Part shown: piece after piece, positions 22,301-36,028 of the stretch
Position numbering within the stretch: position 1 is the stretch's first letter
Layout of the letters: the number at the start of each line of letters is the position of its first letter
Assembly (NCBI RefSeq): GCF_950023065.1
Contig: NC_088681.1
Span: 34,072,836 to 34,136,835, forward strand
Source: Planococcus citri
Lineage: Eukaryota > Arthropoda > Insecta > Hemiptera > Pseudococcidae
Length of the DNA stretch: 64,000 nt
Direction: 5' to 3'
Notes under the pieces: model-generated
Seen by the model: only the letters and a program-made list of their open reading frames with translations
Database searches by the model: none
Told to the model about the DNA's origin: nothing
Program-made: the position numbers and the translations under genes

Positions 22301-25130
22301 TTCATTTTCAATGAATTATTCCAACAAAAAATGAAGTCTGGTACCTATTCTGATTTCGCTCAATTTTTTATGAATTCTCTCGGATACTCCAGTGAGATAA
22401 CTACCCTCATTACCACCCCAAGCAATGCAATTTTTGCGAATTTACAATTTTTCATAAACTTGTAAAAAAACATTGACTGATTTTATCTCGAGACTGGTTG
22501 AACTGGCGGAAAATTAATCTACGAGGTTTCAAAGAGAATAGATTATTGATCTAATATTGATAATTATTGATGTTTAAAAGTTTCAAATTGAACTTCCATA
22601 GTCGAAGCTCTGCTTATGGTAGCATATGAGTTGAAAATTTTGATAAATGACCGAGTGAAAACCTCATCCATCGTTCTTCAACTTCGGAATTTTTATTGTT
22701 GGAAAAATCCATCCAAATTCCGAATAAATAGGTTCAAGTGGTTAAATTCGGGGCCCTGGTGAAGGTATATTTTTGAAAAGCAATTCTTTGTTCAAGATCT
22801 GAGGAGAGGGATTTTAAAAAATAAACAGGTGGGGAAATAAATTAATTACTCGTTTTCTTTTAACCTGTAATGACTAATGATCTGATATCTAAAATAAGAA
22901 TCTCCCTCAATTGCAATGCTCCTCCTCCCTTATCAAGTTGTGAATGACCATGGAATGTCCTCAGTAACAGATTTTAATACATTTTCATACGTTTTTGATT
23001 TTAAAAATCGACTTTTACGACTTTTTTTTGATCTATTTTTTGGATTAGGCGTTTCAGTTCCCCCTCCAGACCACGTGGCCTAATTTTGAAGGGGGAAAAA
23101 ACGATATTTTTTCACAAAATTCTGTCACTCTTCAATTTCATCACTTCAGGTGGCCGCCTATCTGACGCGAGCTCGCCTGTTGCGGAAAACAGCTTCAATA
23201 TTGTGCAACTTTTTTTTTTGTGAAAATGATAGAAAGCGTCTGTTTTTGTTTTAAAAGATTAGACTTGTCACCATTATCAGAATCAAATGCATAATACGAC
23301 TTGTAGTATTTAAAAGGGCCATTTAAGTGAAAATTGTATGATATAACTTAATCGCGCTACACTTCAGGTCCCGAAAAGGTGACCGGAAATGGAAACTACA
23401 AGTATGTCTGAAAACTACGTCATATTCATATCATAATAAAATATCAACTTACCTGGATGCATAATACACAATGAATATTCTGTTCGAGCCAATCGGGAAC
23501 ATTTACAGAGCTGCTGTATGTGATGTACATATACAAAGTCATGCATGCAAAACAATAGTTGTATACAAAAGCACCTATGTATATTTACATTTATTCGGTT
23601 GCGCTGCTTCATAATTAAGAATATTTTGCATGACCAAAACCGCGTGTATTTATTATTCACCAAAGTTGCGATAGTGATAACATAGCTGCGCATTCCTGTG
23701 TTGGGTAAATTTAGACGTATTCTCTCACGAACTTTGCATACTTCAAAACAAATGAAATTACCTGAGATGATATTTTGTAGTTGCATGTCCCTTTAGAGAA
23801 TTTCACTTCAACCATTAACTTCGCCGCGTTAAAACTAACTTGAAATGATTGCGGGGGTCGTCAATTTTTGAACTTTCAACTTTCCTTAAATGTGGCCCAG
23901 AAAAACTGTCATAACTTGGTAACTTTCTATTTACTCTCTCGAATGTATAAAACTTAACAAAGAAGTGGTCAGCGCCGCCGTTAGAACACTTTTGCTGTTT
24001 GATATGTGTCATATAACATGCGTATAGTTTGACTCGAAAATTATGCATTCGTGGCCAGGTTTGTTAGTGTAATGTACTTTTATTTATGTTGGCCTTCTTT
24101 TTTTTTTTCAACTCGTATTCAAACATGATAATCGAGGGATCATTTTTTGAATTTTTTCCAGAACCATAAAACCACGTAAGAACCGCAATATTAAAAGGTA
24201 ATTTTTTATCAAGTGGAAACGTAAGAGAAATTTTACACGGGATCGAACAGAATACGTAAATAAAATAAAACTTGTAGAGTCACCCTGTTTCGTGTCGTGG
24301 TAATCATAAACCACATTTTAACGTAGTCCTGTACATTTGACGCTTCAGTCGAAATTCTGACACCTTTTAAATAATTAATTTGTACGACGAAACAGGTCAA
24401 CTTTTTGCCATTTGGTTTCCGCTTTATTCCATCATCATTAGGCGGATGGAAAAAAATAAATTACCGTAATGCAATTTACATCAACAAGCAACCTAATCTC
24501 TCGTGCAGATACCGCAAAAACCATCTTAAATTAATTACCCAGCAAAATGACCCAACATAAAGTAAACGTTGCGTTACAAAAACTAATTTAAACCCTTTAT
24601 AGAAAAATAAATGTTTCACATATACGTCTACGTATATAGTACGTACTCGCACTCGTATCGTAGCTTTTTGTACTGCTGGTCAAAATTCCACATGCAATCA
24701 AATCAACGCAACGCATTCTCTAAGGCGAAACGGTTTGCTCGAATTTTAATTTAATTTTATCGATTACGTTGCTAAATTAATTAGGTACTAAAGCAACGAA
24801 CTCATATCGTATGTTATGTGTATGTTTATGTACAGCGTGTCGCAAAAGTCTTGATCTCTTTTGATAAGCGACGAGGTGAATGGACTGCTCTTGAACTTTG
24901 TTCCTAAATATGCACGAGCAGTTTTCAACGTTCAATGTCATCGCAAAAAATTTAACGCTAGTGTCCACAGGGGTTGAAAATTATGAAATGGAATTATTTT
25001 GGTTCCTTGGCTTCCAGACATAGGCCAATTATCCCAAGAGATTGGTTTTGGAGAATTTTTCTCAAATGGTTACCTCAAAAATAAGGTATTTTTTTATTAT
25101 AAGGAGCCTTCTCGCTTACTCAGTCGTCCA
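22301..25130. other. Intronic stretch, no gene seen
   Basis: A good 3' splice-site-like tract ends at about 23149 (CATCACTTCAG), followed by GTGGCCGCCTATC, but no donor or known peptide follows. On the minus strand the frame at 23415-23786 (123 codons) contains CATCCAG|GTAAGT-type junctions but matches no family. Confidence 0.45.
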
Positions 25131-25139
25131 TTCTTCTCA

Positions 25140-25820
25140 CGGGAACCTCTTGAGGTGTCACCCTCCGATTTGAACGGGACTGCAATTTTTGGAAAGAGCA
25201 TGGTCTAAAACACCCAAAACCAAATCTTCAGCTGCCCAACTTGGTTTTTCGATTTTTGGCGAACGTTTGAAAGATCAAAATTGACTGTTTTTGGTGATTT
25301 ATGCTTTTTTTTAAAAAAAAAAGTACATACGTACTTGATCAGTAAAAATGATCAAAATAAAGCCTAAAACTGATATTAATTCGCCAAATCCAAATTTCAT
25401 CGTTTCCAGCCATTCTAGCGCCTCCAGCGCGATTTTTCTATTTCTCCAGAATTCTGAATATGCTCCAGAAGGCGTGAATATGAAGTCAGGTAGCCAAAGA
25501 TCGAGTTGTGTGTTAAACGCAGTCTGTTTAACGAGTTTATCCACATTTGAGCCGATTTTGGGACTGACATCTCAAGAGTGGTTTTTTGACCAGCTTTCTT
25601 CATATCTAAAAATATCCAAAAAATCGTAAGTTTTCCGTTTGCGAGGAAATTTTCGAAATTTGCACGAATCACTGTATTTTGTCTAGAACTAACCCCTCGA
25701 GGGCGAATTTTGCCTTTTCCAGTCATTCTGGAGCCTCCAGCGCGATTTTCAATTTCTTCAGAATTTTGAATTTGCTTCAGAAGGCGTGAATATGAAGTTG
25801 GGCAGCTAAAAATCGAGGGA
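25140..25820 (+). repeat. Dispersed repeat family B, copy 2, with internal duplication
   Basis: Bases 25140-25245 match copy 1 (TTTTTGGAAAGAGCATGGTC). The module GCCTCCAGCGCGATTTTTCT...CCAGAAGGCGTGAATATGAAG at about 25420-25490 recurs at about 25733-25800 with GCCTCCAGCGCGATTTTCAA. The two modules are about 310 bp apart. Confidence 0.75.
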
Positions 25821-28800
25821 TTTTTATATTTCTTATTTCGAAAGAATTTTTCTCACAATTTTGAAATGAGATCTTACGTTAATTTTGTGTGGATTTTTAA
25901 ACGAGAAAATTATTACCTATTAGATGATTCGTCGAACTGGAGGAGCGAAAACTTGGAATATGAAAACAGTGAAAAAATAATTATAAGGAATTTTGGGTAG
26001 TGAAATCACTTTTTTTTTGTTGAGAAAATCGTTTCGTACGAAGGTACGATCCCTGATTAATGAGACTTTTCATTCCAATTATTCAAAAAATTGCCAGACG
26101 GATTGGCAATCACTGCTAAACCGATTTAAACCAGTTCCCAGAATCAATTAATTTTTTACGTATCTTGTTGATGTCATCAAGTCACGAGCAAAATGTAGAT
26201 TTCTTGGGGAAAAACACAATATTTTTAGTAATTTTGCAGACACCTCGTTTATTTTATGAAAATTTTTGCTCCCTCACTGAAAGTACTCATCATAAAATAA
26301 GTCAAAACCTTTCGAATAATATCGGTGCCAGTGAAAATTTTCTTGTCACACTGTATGTTCTATTTGTAACTTGCCAGAGCGAAAACAAATAAACGTTTAA
26401 TTCGATTCGTTGATTCGTCATCTACTCTCGCGAAAGCATACTCTCGAAAAATCGTCATCGCGAAATCGTATTGTTTTAAATCACAAGACATCGAAAAGTC
26501 GCGTTTGTTCAATTCACGTAGCATGATGAGATTAAATTTTTAATTTCTTTCCAGCTTATTTAAAAAGCTCACAAACGAGACAGCGTTGTTTGAAAATCTC
26601 GTCTCGAGTTTATGAACAGACAGAATGTCAATTTTATAAATAGCGTATACGACGAATTCGCTCGCTTAAATTATGTCTTGTAGTTTAACTCGAAACTATG
26701 ATTGAAAATTGCCAAAAAAAAATCAAGTTTTAATTAACGTATATTGACTCGTCTGTTGTAATTTGTTGCGAATTGTGAGAGTCCCACGAGAATGGTGTAA
26801 ATTTTATAATTTTCTACTATATGTATTTTGAAATAACTATTAGATCAGATGTGCAATCATGGAAAAAAGGTCTCTTATTTAGCGTTGATAGCAATAAATG
26901 CTCGTATAATTGGTCAAGATTCCTTTTCTTTTGTTTGTTAAAAAAAATGTGTACGTTGTTCAAGTCTTATTATTTATGATTTAAGCTTTATTATTGGGTA
27001 CTTTTCTATACGGGGTGTCTAGTAGGATATCTGTCATAAATTTTTAATTTAGATAAGTACGTATTAAGTATACTGATTGTCAGTATGACAAAAAATTTAT
27101 CGATTCTGCCTTAAAAATTGAAGAGTAGTCAGTAAAATACTTACGTAAACCTTTTTCAAGGACACCATGTGGTTACCCACACTCGAGGCTGTTTCTAAAA
27201 ATTTGAACATGGGTGGATACCTTTCCTTGGCCAATATTTTTTTTAACGATATTTTTTAAAATTGAATTCTTGTGGATTTTAAAATGATTGAGAACAAGTC
27301 TTTTTGAAAGGTGACTTCTTTTTGATATTTATGCATCTTAAGACACGAGTAAATTTTTTCGAATGTACTTCCTCAATTTTCAAGTAACAGTTCTTTTCAA
27401 TCTGCTATCCAGACAAAAAAATTTGCAGCATGATCCATATTTTCATTCTTCTTTACAATTATAACTTTTATCGCACTATTTTTCCAACTCAGTAAGCCTA
27501 TCTTGCAATAAAATTCATCTTTATCAACGTTCATTTCATTCTGAAAAGAATAAAGAGTTTATTTCAAGCCACACATCGCGTGATAAAATTTTCCAATATC
27601 TAGGGTTCAGTTTATATACATACAACATTCTTGAAACCAGACTAATTTGTCAAATTTTCGAATTTCAGCGTCTTTAATCCCACTAATATGAATTTGCTCG
27701 CTATCCCTACACGTTTCGACCTCCACGAGCATGAAAATTATCCCCTAATTCACCGAACATGCCAATTAGCTAAACGACGAATAATTTACTACGCTATATT
27801 GACGATAGCAATGAAAATTCCGCGTCGTTATTTCAAAAGGATCAAATTCAATTCCCTGGTGGGTTTTCTCGCGTTTGTACGTTACGTACGAATACGTTGA
27901 TTTTTTCCCCCCTAAATCGTATATGTATGTGCACATGAGAAGTTTTTTTTCTCTCAACGTACTATCCTATTAAACAGATCATTTGGTGGAAATTTAAATA
28001 AAAAATACGATGACCCGAGCATCCGAGCATATATTACACGATGCGATGTCGATGGTAAAAAATACTCGCAAATTCAAAAATTCAATCAATATACCGTGTG
28101 TCCTGAAAAGCCTAATCGAAACGTTCAAATTTTTCTGTCGAGTGATGATAACGAATTATTGTTATCATGGTTTTAAATGTTTTATGAGCTGGGGGAAAGA
28201 TAATTGAAAATTTCATATCCGTCTTCCGGAATGAGAGGAATGGCCTTTGCCTCCTAGAATTTCGCCAAGGTTGGGATATTTTGAAAAATACGTCTCAAGT
28301 TGGGAAAATTCAGCCATTCTTGTGAAATTGAGGTTAAAGAACTGGTAGAGAAGTGAACCATTGAACTCGTTTCTAAAATTATTGATTCATTAGAAGAACT
28401 ACTTTAATGTTGTACGTGTGTTTGAACAGAACATCTGGATTTGTTTTTTATCTTCGAAAAAATACAGTTTGTGACTTAAGTTTATGAATGCGTTCAAAAT
28501 TTTCGAGCCTAACCCTCCCCTTCTACCAAGTTTTAGAAAGTTTGTCATTAAGAAATCCAAAACAATTTAAAATACGAGTATTTTACTATCTTGTATAGTG
28601 AAAAATTGAAAGTAGAGGTTGTGAGACTTTTAGAACGTACTGTATTCGAATGTCAGTTCATTAATTTTCAAGATTTATTAATTCCATTTTTTTTTTTTTT
28701 TTTTTTTTTTGGTCGTAACGCCTATCGTGTTTGTCAACTTTTCGCATGCTAAAATAATAAAAAAAAAGTTCTTGTTTTTTATTACGTGAAAATATTAATT

Positions 28801-31255
28801 TATTCATCGGTTTGCGAAGTTTCTGTTGAAATAAGAATTCATCTCTATGACATCTCAATCCATTTTAAAGTAAACAATTTTATTTTGTACAAGTAGGTAA
28901 GGTTTTCTTTTTTTCTTTGTTGAAAAACTAGATTATTTTTATTGAAAGTTGAGATTGATAAGAAAGATGTCGATGAACTCGAGATAATATATTATGAAAG
29001 AAATTATTGATGCCTACTAACTTATCGAATATGTAAATGACAAGATGTTGAAAACTGTGATATAAAATATCCTACTTGGTATTGCAAAATATTGCGTTTC
29101 AATTCGGAAATTTCACAGCAATTAATTGGCTGGTATGATTTTATGGCTCGATTGCACGAGTACCTACGTAATTGTTCGAGTCGCAAAAAAAAAATATACA
29201 TATAAATCGCGAGTAAAATACAATTTACAAAATAATTTGCTCCGTTTGATGAAATTTGAGATAAAAGCGAATAGCGATTTGTATAAAGTTGGAAATTTTC
29301 TGCACGCGAATATAAGCCTATTCATAAAAATTTATTCGAGCGAAAAAGGAGCTATTTTTTTCACAACTTTTGATCCTTTTAGTTAAAAATTCAATGGTTT
29401 AGTTTAATCTGGCTCTAGAGAATTTCAGCCGTCGAATTTACACGATGAAAATTGTATTTTGAAAAGCGTAATCCTTGTTACTTTTTAATTTGATTAGAAA
29501 AATTTTCACCAAAAAGAAAACTAATTGCGGTCGCAGGGAATAAGACGACGAGAGAGCTCGTCAAGTCACGAAGTTGAAAATTTTCTTGTTTCGTATTCGC
29601 GTCTATAATTATACTATACTTACGTATCGACGAAAAACGTTGCTCCGAAATTAAGAAATTCCAAAGATTCATTTCATTGTGTCGAAAATAAACGAGATAT
29701 TGATTCATTTTGTGTAGTTTTTCATATTGTACTTATCTGTATATTCCACTGCGCGAAGCTCTACTATACTTGTACTTTTATATACACGGTAATATTTACA
29801 CGAATTACACCCGTATAAAGGAAACGATTATTTACTTTTGGATAAATTTCGGGAATTTTTACGCACATATAAAACGAAACATGGTCGGGGCTGGCATACG
29901 GTGCAGGGATGGTAGAGAGGGGGGAGGGGGTGTCGTCGCGAAATTATGACTAGAATTTCCGAATGTTAGGTAAGTTCAAAGGGATGTTTTTGTTTCGAGA
30001 AATTTGGCTGAGCCCGGTGCGAAGCGAGGCGGTTTTTAATTACGCTGGGAGCTGCTTCGTTTGACGCTGTTAAATATCAAATGACGAGTAATTTATTAAC
30101 GTGTTTTCTTTCTCGGGTAACGGTTTTGATTTATTTTATAGCAATTTCCTGTTTAGCGTCGGTTGCCTTGATATATAGGTCTTTGAGGCAGTATTTGATT
30201 TTCTATGATATACTCGAATTATTGAAGTCCGTATCTTACGACACAAATCGTCGGTAACGCGATGATGACGACGATGAACTGAAATTCGTCTCGATAAAAG
30301 CCAATCTTTTCTGAAATGCTTCATATCTGTTTCAAAGTTTTTTTTTTTTTTTTATCGTATCGGATTAAGTATTTTATACTTGTAGCATATTTTATATACC
30401 GAGTGTTCTGCGAAACAGTTGTTATATTTTACGTTGGAATACCCAGGTGCACCAGTCTATGTAAATCTTGCTTTCTATTACGATTCCTGAATGTCTACTG
30501 GCACGAAAAAAGTGAGAATTTGACCTAGGTAGCTCGAAAACGCGAATATAATATAGAAAATTTCTTCAGAAAGCACGAAAATTTCTAAAAAAAATTGGCG
30601 TCATTATCAAAATTGCAGTTGTTTTCAATTTGTATGCAATTTTCGCTGTTCTGAACTTCTTGAATTATAAATTTTCAAAAGCATTTGCCATCGCTTAGAT
30701 CGACCTACTTCTCTCTTTTTTTCCTAATTAAATTTTTTAGAAAATTACATTCTTTAAATCTGAAAAATTCAAGCGTAAAAAAAATATTCTCACGTCAAAA
30801 ATAATGTTTTGTAGAATTATTTTTCAACCAGTGTACGTACGAGGAAAAATTATGCAATTAAGTAACAATTTATGTATGTACTTAGTATACTACATACGTT
30901 TCGCTGAGAATGGAATTTAAATCGGTTTGTTATACGATGCTTTCTTAAGAATTAAATTTTCATTTTTTATAATGGCACAAAATGTGAGAAAAATATGAGA
31001 ACATTCGCGATTTTAAGTGAATAATTGTGCAAATTTTTCACTACTTTCGCTATCAATCTTTGAAATTCAAAATTTATTTGCAAATTCAACAGTTATCAAT
31101 TTGCTAAAGTTGTAAAAAAAAAATGCAATTCATCTAAAATTGTGAATTTCTGGATTGTGAATTTCTGGATTTCTCAATTTCTTTGCCCCAATGTTTCAAG
31201 AAAACACAGAGGAATCATTTTCAAATCATATAAGTTTTCTTTTGTCCTCGTTTTG
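25821..31255. other. AT-rich intronic stretch, no gene seen
   Basis: Poly-T tracts lie at 28687-28710 and near 30340. A G-rich patch (GGGGGGAGGGGGTG) is at about 29918-29932. GGTGTC-type ends at about 27015 and 27165 hint at a small DNA element but do not form good inverted repeats. Confidence 0.5.
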
Positions 31256-31789
31256 CTTGGACCTAAAGATGATGCACTTTTCAGAAAAGTAATTTTAGTG
31301 AAATGAAAAGTGAAAAGTCTATTTAAAAGTGTAAAAAGTTGTGAAAAGTGTGAAAAGTAAATCGTGCGCGTCTTATTTTTAAGTTCTCTGTAAAAGCTTC
31401 AAATTGATGTATTTTTTTGCTTATCTAAAATACACAAAAAAACAAAATTATATTTTTTCACCTACTTGATCAAAAAAAGGTAGTTTTGAGCTAGAGCCTG
31501 TAACATTTTTGAGTTTTTCTGTTTTGAAAAAAATGTGGTGAAAAATATCAGAATGCAATTCAGCGCCCATATATGGATCCTGAATTGTGAAGGTGAAGGT
31601 GTGGAGAGAGTGAAACTTGATATTTGATTTCATCAATGAGGTCAGTGTTCTCTGATGAGTAAATTGATTGGTCACTCGCTTTTTTTTTTTTTTTTTTTTT
31701 TTTTTAGAGAAAACTGAAAAGTGGGAACTTTTCTTTTCATGAAAGAAAAGTACTTTTCACTTTTCAGACTGCACATCTGTACTTGGACC
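31256..31789. mobile_element. Non-autonomous hAT-like element with 8-bp target duplication
   Basis: The 8-mer CTTGGACC occurs at 31256-31263 and 31782-31789. Between them lie 518 bp with imperfect inverted ends. The left end reads TAAAGATGATGCACTTTTCA; the right end read inward is TACAGATGTGCAGTCTGAAA. Both are followed by clustered GAAAAGT/ACTTTTC words (31275-31365 and 31715-31768). An 8-bp duplication with short imperfect TIRs is the hAT signature. The interior has 26 T (31680-31705) and no transposase. Confidence 0.7.
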
Positions 31790-32159
31790 ACTTGGTTTTT
31801 TTTCTTCAAATTTCTACGAGATAGTATTTTGCAGGTCGTTGAATCCAATTTTCTTAATTCAAAAAAGTAGTCCGGAAATCACAAAAACGTGTTGACTCAG
31901 GATTTCAATGAACTGTACAAACCTTGTTAGAGGTTGCTTGAATTTTTTTTGACAGTTCTCTTCTTCTGAATAGAATGATGTGAAGAGCAGGAGAAGGGGG
32001 ATTGAATTTGATGATGATAGCGATTTGAAAATCTAATGTAAAACATTCAAAAATGGACGTTTTTTCATTTTTTGAACCAATTTTTCCAAAAAATTTTCTC
32101 TCGCTTCATATTGAGCAGTAATTCTGCCTTCATTTTCCTGGAATTTATACATTGACCCA

Positions 32160-32960
32160 CGAGAGTACAGGTTGTTGTTGCTAGAGGTAGTCTCTAGGTA
32201 GTAGCTCGGATCATCAAGAGGAGCCAGTCCCAGAGGGCAGATGAGAAGGCGAAGACAACATAAGGGGTATTCTGTGCATCCTTATCGTGCAGGTTGGTAA
32301 CATGTTGCTGTTTGATGGACTCAGAATTGATAAACATGGCTAAAGCAGAATTCTCCAGTTGATGGAACAACAGGCAGGGTGGCAAGCTGAAGGCCCAATC
32401 CTCTACATAAATACGGATTACGAACAAGAATGCATAACAGCTGCAGAACGCCAACAACTCACTCATTCCAGCCCCTAGGAAGTGCAGAGCTTCAGAGTGA
32501 GAAGGCAAGTACCAGCACCCAAAAACTGCCAAATTTGGCTAAGGGAATAAACCCCAACAGAAAATCATGGTGGAAGGCAACGGGAAACCATCACCATTAC
32601 ATTTCCCTAGAATTATATGGACATCAATTTAGCAATGGCCCTAAGTCTCTGTCAGGCTGATCCTCATCCGCCGAGACAGCCGGATAGGGTGCTAAGAACA
32701 TGTGGAGTCAAAACAAGGCGAAATAATATCAAGAACGGAAAGCAGAAGTATTTAGCGCATAAAATACGAGACAATGGTATTTTCATGCTAGCGGTACAGG
32801 GGAAAATCCAAGGAAGAACGACAAGAGGGAGGAAACGATTGGAGCTGTTAACAACAAACTCACTGACCAACTCTCCCTGTAAGACCCTGAAAGAAACTAT
32901 CAGATACGCTAGAAACTGGCTAATATACATAGATGGAAATATACGCTATCTCCTGTAAAG
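32160..32960 (+). pseudogene. Highly decayed LINE remnant
   Basis: The clearest part is 32740-32870, which reads KYLAHKIRDN, then FMLAVQGKIQGRTTRGRKRLE. This corresponds to the C-terminal LINE motif usually seen as RYLGHxxR...LxGKIxGKRGRGR. Upstream (32300-32470) short runs such as QQAGWQAEGPILYINTDYEQ suggest further coding remnants in other frames, and GGAAGGCAACGGGAAACCAT (32572-32591) resembles a sequence common in insect LINEs. Stops and frameshifts are frequent and no catalytic YxDD was found. The boundaries are approximate. Confidence 0.6.
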
Positions 32961-32999
32961 GAGTACAACTACGACGATGGCGAATTATACATTGGGTGC

Positions 33000-34090
33000 C
33001 ATTTATCGGCACGACGAGAAAAAGGGATTTTGCACGACAGATGTGAACGCCTGAAAACCTGGTATTGAACGACAGAAAGTGTTGTCATCCATTGCACGAC
33101 AGAAAAATTAAAAGTGCACGCCGGCGTATGCCCGACGAATTAAATAAAATACACAGACTGATTTGCTAAAGAAACGACAAATTATGAAATTAAAATTTTG
33201 ATTTCACCGAAAATATGTACAGAAAGCGTGAGTCTATCTACATGAATATTTTCGAAAATTTTTGCACCCCCCCCCCCCCCAGGGGGAGAGATACTTATTG
33301 ACAAAAGAAAAACTAAAGCCGCCGTATCCCAAACCTAATTTGAGCACACAAAATTGTTTCCCTTCTAAAAATATGTTTAGATGAGCACGTATGTAGTATG
33401 TACTATTTTTGGAAATTTTCTCAATTTTATCTCCAAGAGGGGTTATCTTCAAAAACTTGAATTTTGCACGTGAACCTTAAAAAACTGTAAAAAATGCAAC
33501 AATTCATTAAAAAGCTTACTTTGGGCACATGGGCATCTCCCCACCCAATTTTGGGTGTGACAAAAGTTGAGAATATGGATGTAAGGGGTTGGTCATTGAC
33601 CAAAAATTTGACATTTTTCTACATCTAGTTGAAATCATTTGGTTGCAATTTTTTGTTGGGTTTCATCGATTTCAAAAATAAAATAAAATAGATAACAATT
33701 CTTACAGTCTGGCAAAATCTATTTATTAAGTAATTTTTTTTTCCAAATGAAATAGTGGTACCGCTCCCACGACTAACTAGTTAATTCAACTAGGTATACT
33801 GTGCAGGACTCTGGTACCTACTACATAGATACTTTGCAAATCATTCAAATAAAGACATGAATGAAATGGAAATGATAAGATATGAGATGAGATAAATTGA
33901 AACGAACATTCGTCGGGCATTCCCTTTTTCGTGACGTGAATTTTTCATGTTTGTTGACCAAGGTCTGTCGTTCAATGTTGTCGTTCTAACAACCAAAACA
34001 GTCGTTAAGTCGCCAGTCGTTCAAAAACCATTATGTTGTCGTGGGGTTGTCCTGTCGTGCAATTCATTTATTCTGTCGTTCAATTAAAGT
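33000..34090. mobile_element. Putative foldback element with inverted ACGACAG clusters
   Basis: The left side carries TTGCACGACAG (33030-33040 and 33092-33102) and TTGAACGACAG (33065-33075). The right side carries the reverse complements CTGTCGTTCAA (33965-33975 and 34073-34083) and CTGTCGTGCAA (34052-34062). A 13-bp exact inverted pair, ATGCCCGACGAAT, lies at 33128-33140 and 33908-33920. A 14-C run is at 33267-33280. No coding region and no clear target duplication are seen. Confidence 0.6.
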
Positions 34091-36010
34091 TTTCCCTTAT
34101 ACATTATGGAGAATTTCCAGAAAATTGCCCAAATGTTGATTTTTCATTCCTAAAAATCTGGTTTTGTCCTCTTCTTGGTGAAATCCTGATTACCTCTCTG
34201 AATCTTACATATGTACCTTCATGGAGAAAAATATCAAAAAAATCGTTTATTTAGAATACCTACCTACTTATTTTAAAAATCAAGGAACACTTTTAAGACT
34301 TTATTGGGGGGGGGGCTAGCTATGGGTGTATAGTAGGTATATTTGACGACATTGACGCGGTACAAAATTTCATTTTTTGGAAGAACGAAAAAGGCAGGCA
34401 CGAAAAAAGCACGAATTTAGCTTTCTAGACTCTAGTGAACAACTCAACACTGGACTTGTTTTTCCAACCCAAAATGAAATTTCTCGGTGAAAATGAGCTG
34501 TAACTCCGTAATTACGAATCCAAACGAATAGTTACTCAGTAATTGTCTGAGACCGAAACTAATACAAATTTTGGTTTGGTTTTGGTTAATAATTTTCAAA
34601 AATTCACTTTTTACAGTCACAAAAAAAGAACAAAATCTGAAGGTTAGTGATGGAGCAGAGTAGGTATGTGGTGAAAGCATTAGGAAGTAGGTAAAGGAGA
34701 ACTAAAAAATCAAAAATTTATCAGTTGAAGTCAAATCATGAGAGAACTGGAACCCAAAATTGTCTGAAATCGGCACAAAAAGGAAATCAGGATTCCAAAA
34801 CAAGATTCAATAAAAATCCACACTGAAATATCCAATTTGATATCACCACTCGAACACTCATTCAACATTTGGAATCCTCTCCACCTTTTGAACGCCCAGC
34901 TCTCTCGCACCTTGAATTTTCTTGGTGGGTAATTACTTATGATGAAGTAAAAATGGGTAACTTCTGTTATCATTGATCAAAAATATCGGTGAAATATCTC
35001 AAAACATTCTTTCTCCGTGAAGTAAGAAAACTTGCAGAAAAATGGCTAAAATGTAACTATACGAGAACGAAGATTGTGTCGAGAAAATGCTGTCAAGTTT
35101 TTCTCTAAAAAAGTGTATTTTTAAATTTTTTATCCGAGTTTCTCTGTTTACTTATTGAACGTGCCTCGTAAAAAGTCATACTTATTTATGAAAAAAAAGA
35201 AGAAGAAAAATTTAAGGTGTTCTATTTTTAGCTGACTCGTGGGATTATACTTACCATTGAGTAGTTTGAGTCGCTATCACTAAAATGTAGCTACGTAAGG
35301 CGGAGAACTGCGAATAAAACAATTGGTAAAAAAATTTCACTCGCAAGGTTTATTTTGAAAGTCTTTTACCTACTCTAAAGTGTAAGCAAAGTTTACGGTT
35401 ATATTCGAGTGATATTTTACGAAAGAATGTATTTTTAAACGCACGAGTAATTTTCTTTTTTCATTTAACATCGAGAGAAGAACAAAAATAAAAGGGATTT
35501 AATGTATACTTAAGTTAGTATAAGTATTATCAGCACATTAATACCCGGGAATTTGCAAACGTCCCGTCCAATACATGTAGCTAACCTAAGAAGTTCCAAT
35601 ATCAAGAAAGCCTCGCGTCGAGTAAAGTATAATTAAAAATTAAAAATCATTACGACCTGCTGCGAAACAAGGTTCATTAAAGCTCGAACAGAAACTCATT
35701 ACAAATATATTCCTACAGGGTAAAGGAAATACGAGCATGTAATTATGAAGGTAAAAATGAAAACCCGAAGCTGATTAATAATTAAAGAAACGAGACTTTT
35801 TAATTTTTAAAACAGTCTTAATACAAGATAAAAACAATGATAGAGTTCCACGTGCAATAACCTTCCGAGGTGGATATTTTTCACGATGAAAAAATTTAAT
35901 TTGAACTTTAACGTAGCCATTTCATTTTAACTAAGTGTACTTTTTCTTATGTATTATACCCTAGGTAGGTAAATTATGTTTTATTGTGTTTTTGTAGGTA
36001 CCTTTATGTT
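34091..36010. other. AT-rich intronic stretch up to exon A, no gene seen
   Basis: A 10-G run lies at 34306-34315. A second acceptor-like tract (TTTATTGTGTTTTTGTAG) ends at about 35996, some 30 bp before the exon A acceptor. It could be an alternative acceptor, adding MF-rich sequence before the PH strand, but the residues match nothing. Confidence 0.5.
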
Positions 36011-36028
36011 TATTTGTTTTCATTTCAG

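Larger units (their letters stand above)
1..36028 (+). other. Upstream intron or 5' flank of the RasGRF-like gene
   Basis: Exon A has an acceptor at its 5' side, so the bases before it are intron back to an exon that I could not locate. The whole 36 kb may be one intron; this is inference. I found no exon encoding the missing PH N-terminus. The region holds transposon remnants, listed separately. Confidence 0.5.

Noticed and set aside
23120..23240. Strong acceptor-like tract followed by VAAYLTRARLLRKTAS
   Set aside because: No donor and no family match follow, and it does not fit the missing RasGRF exon.
23415..24048. Minus-strand frames with CAG|GTAAGT-like donors
   Set aside because: The peptides resemble no known protein and no matching acceptors with coding partners were found.
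27010..27180. GGTGTC-type ends suggesting a small DNA transposon
   Set aside because: The ends share only about six bases and there is no target duplication.
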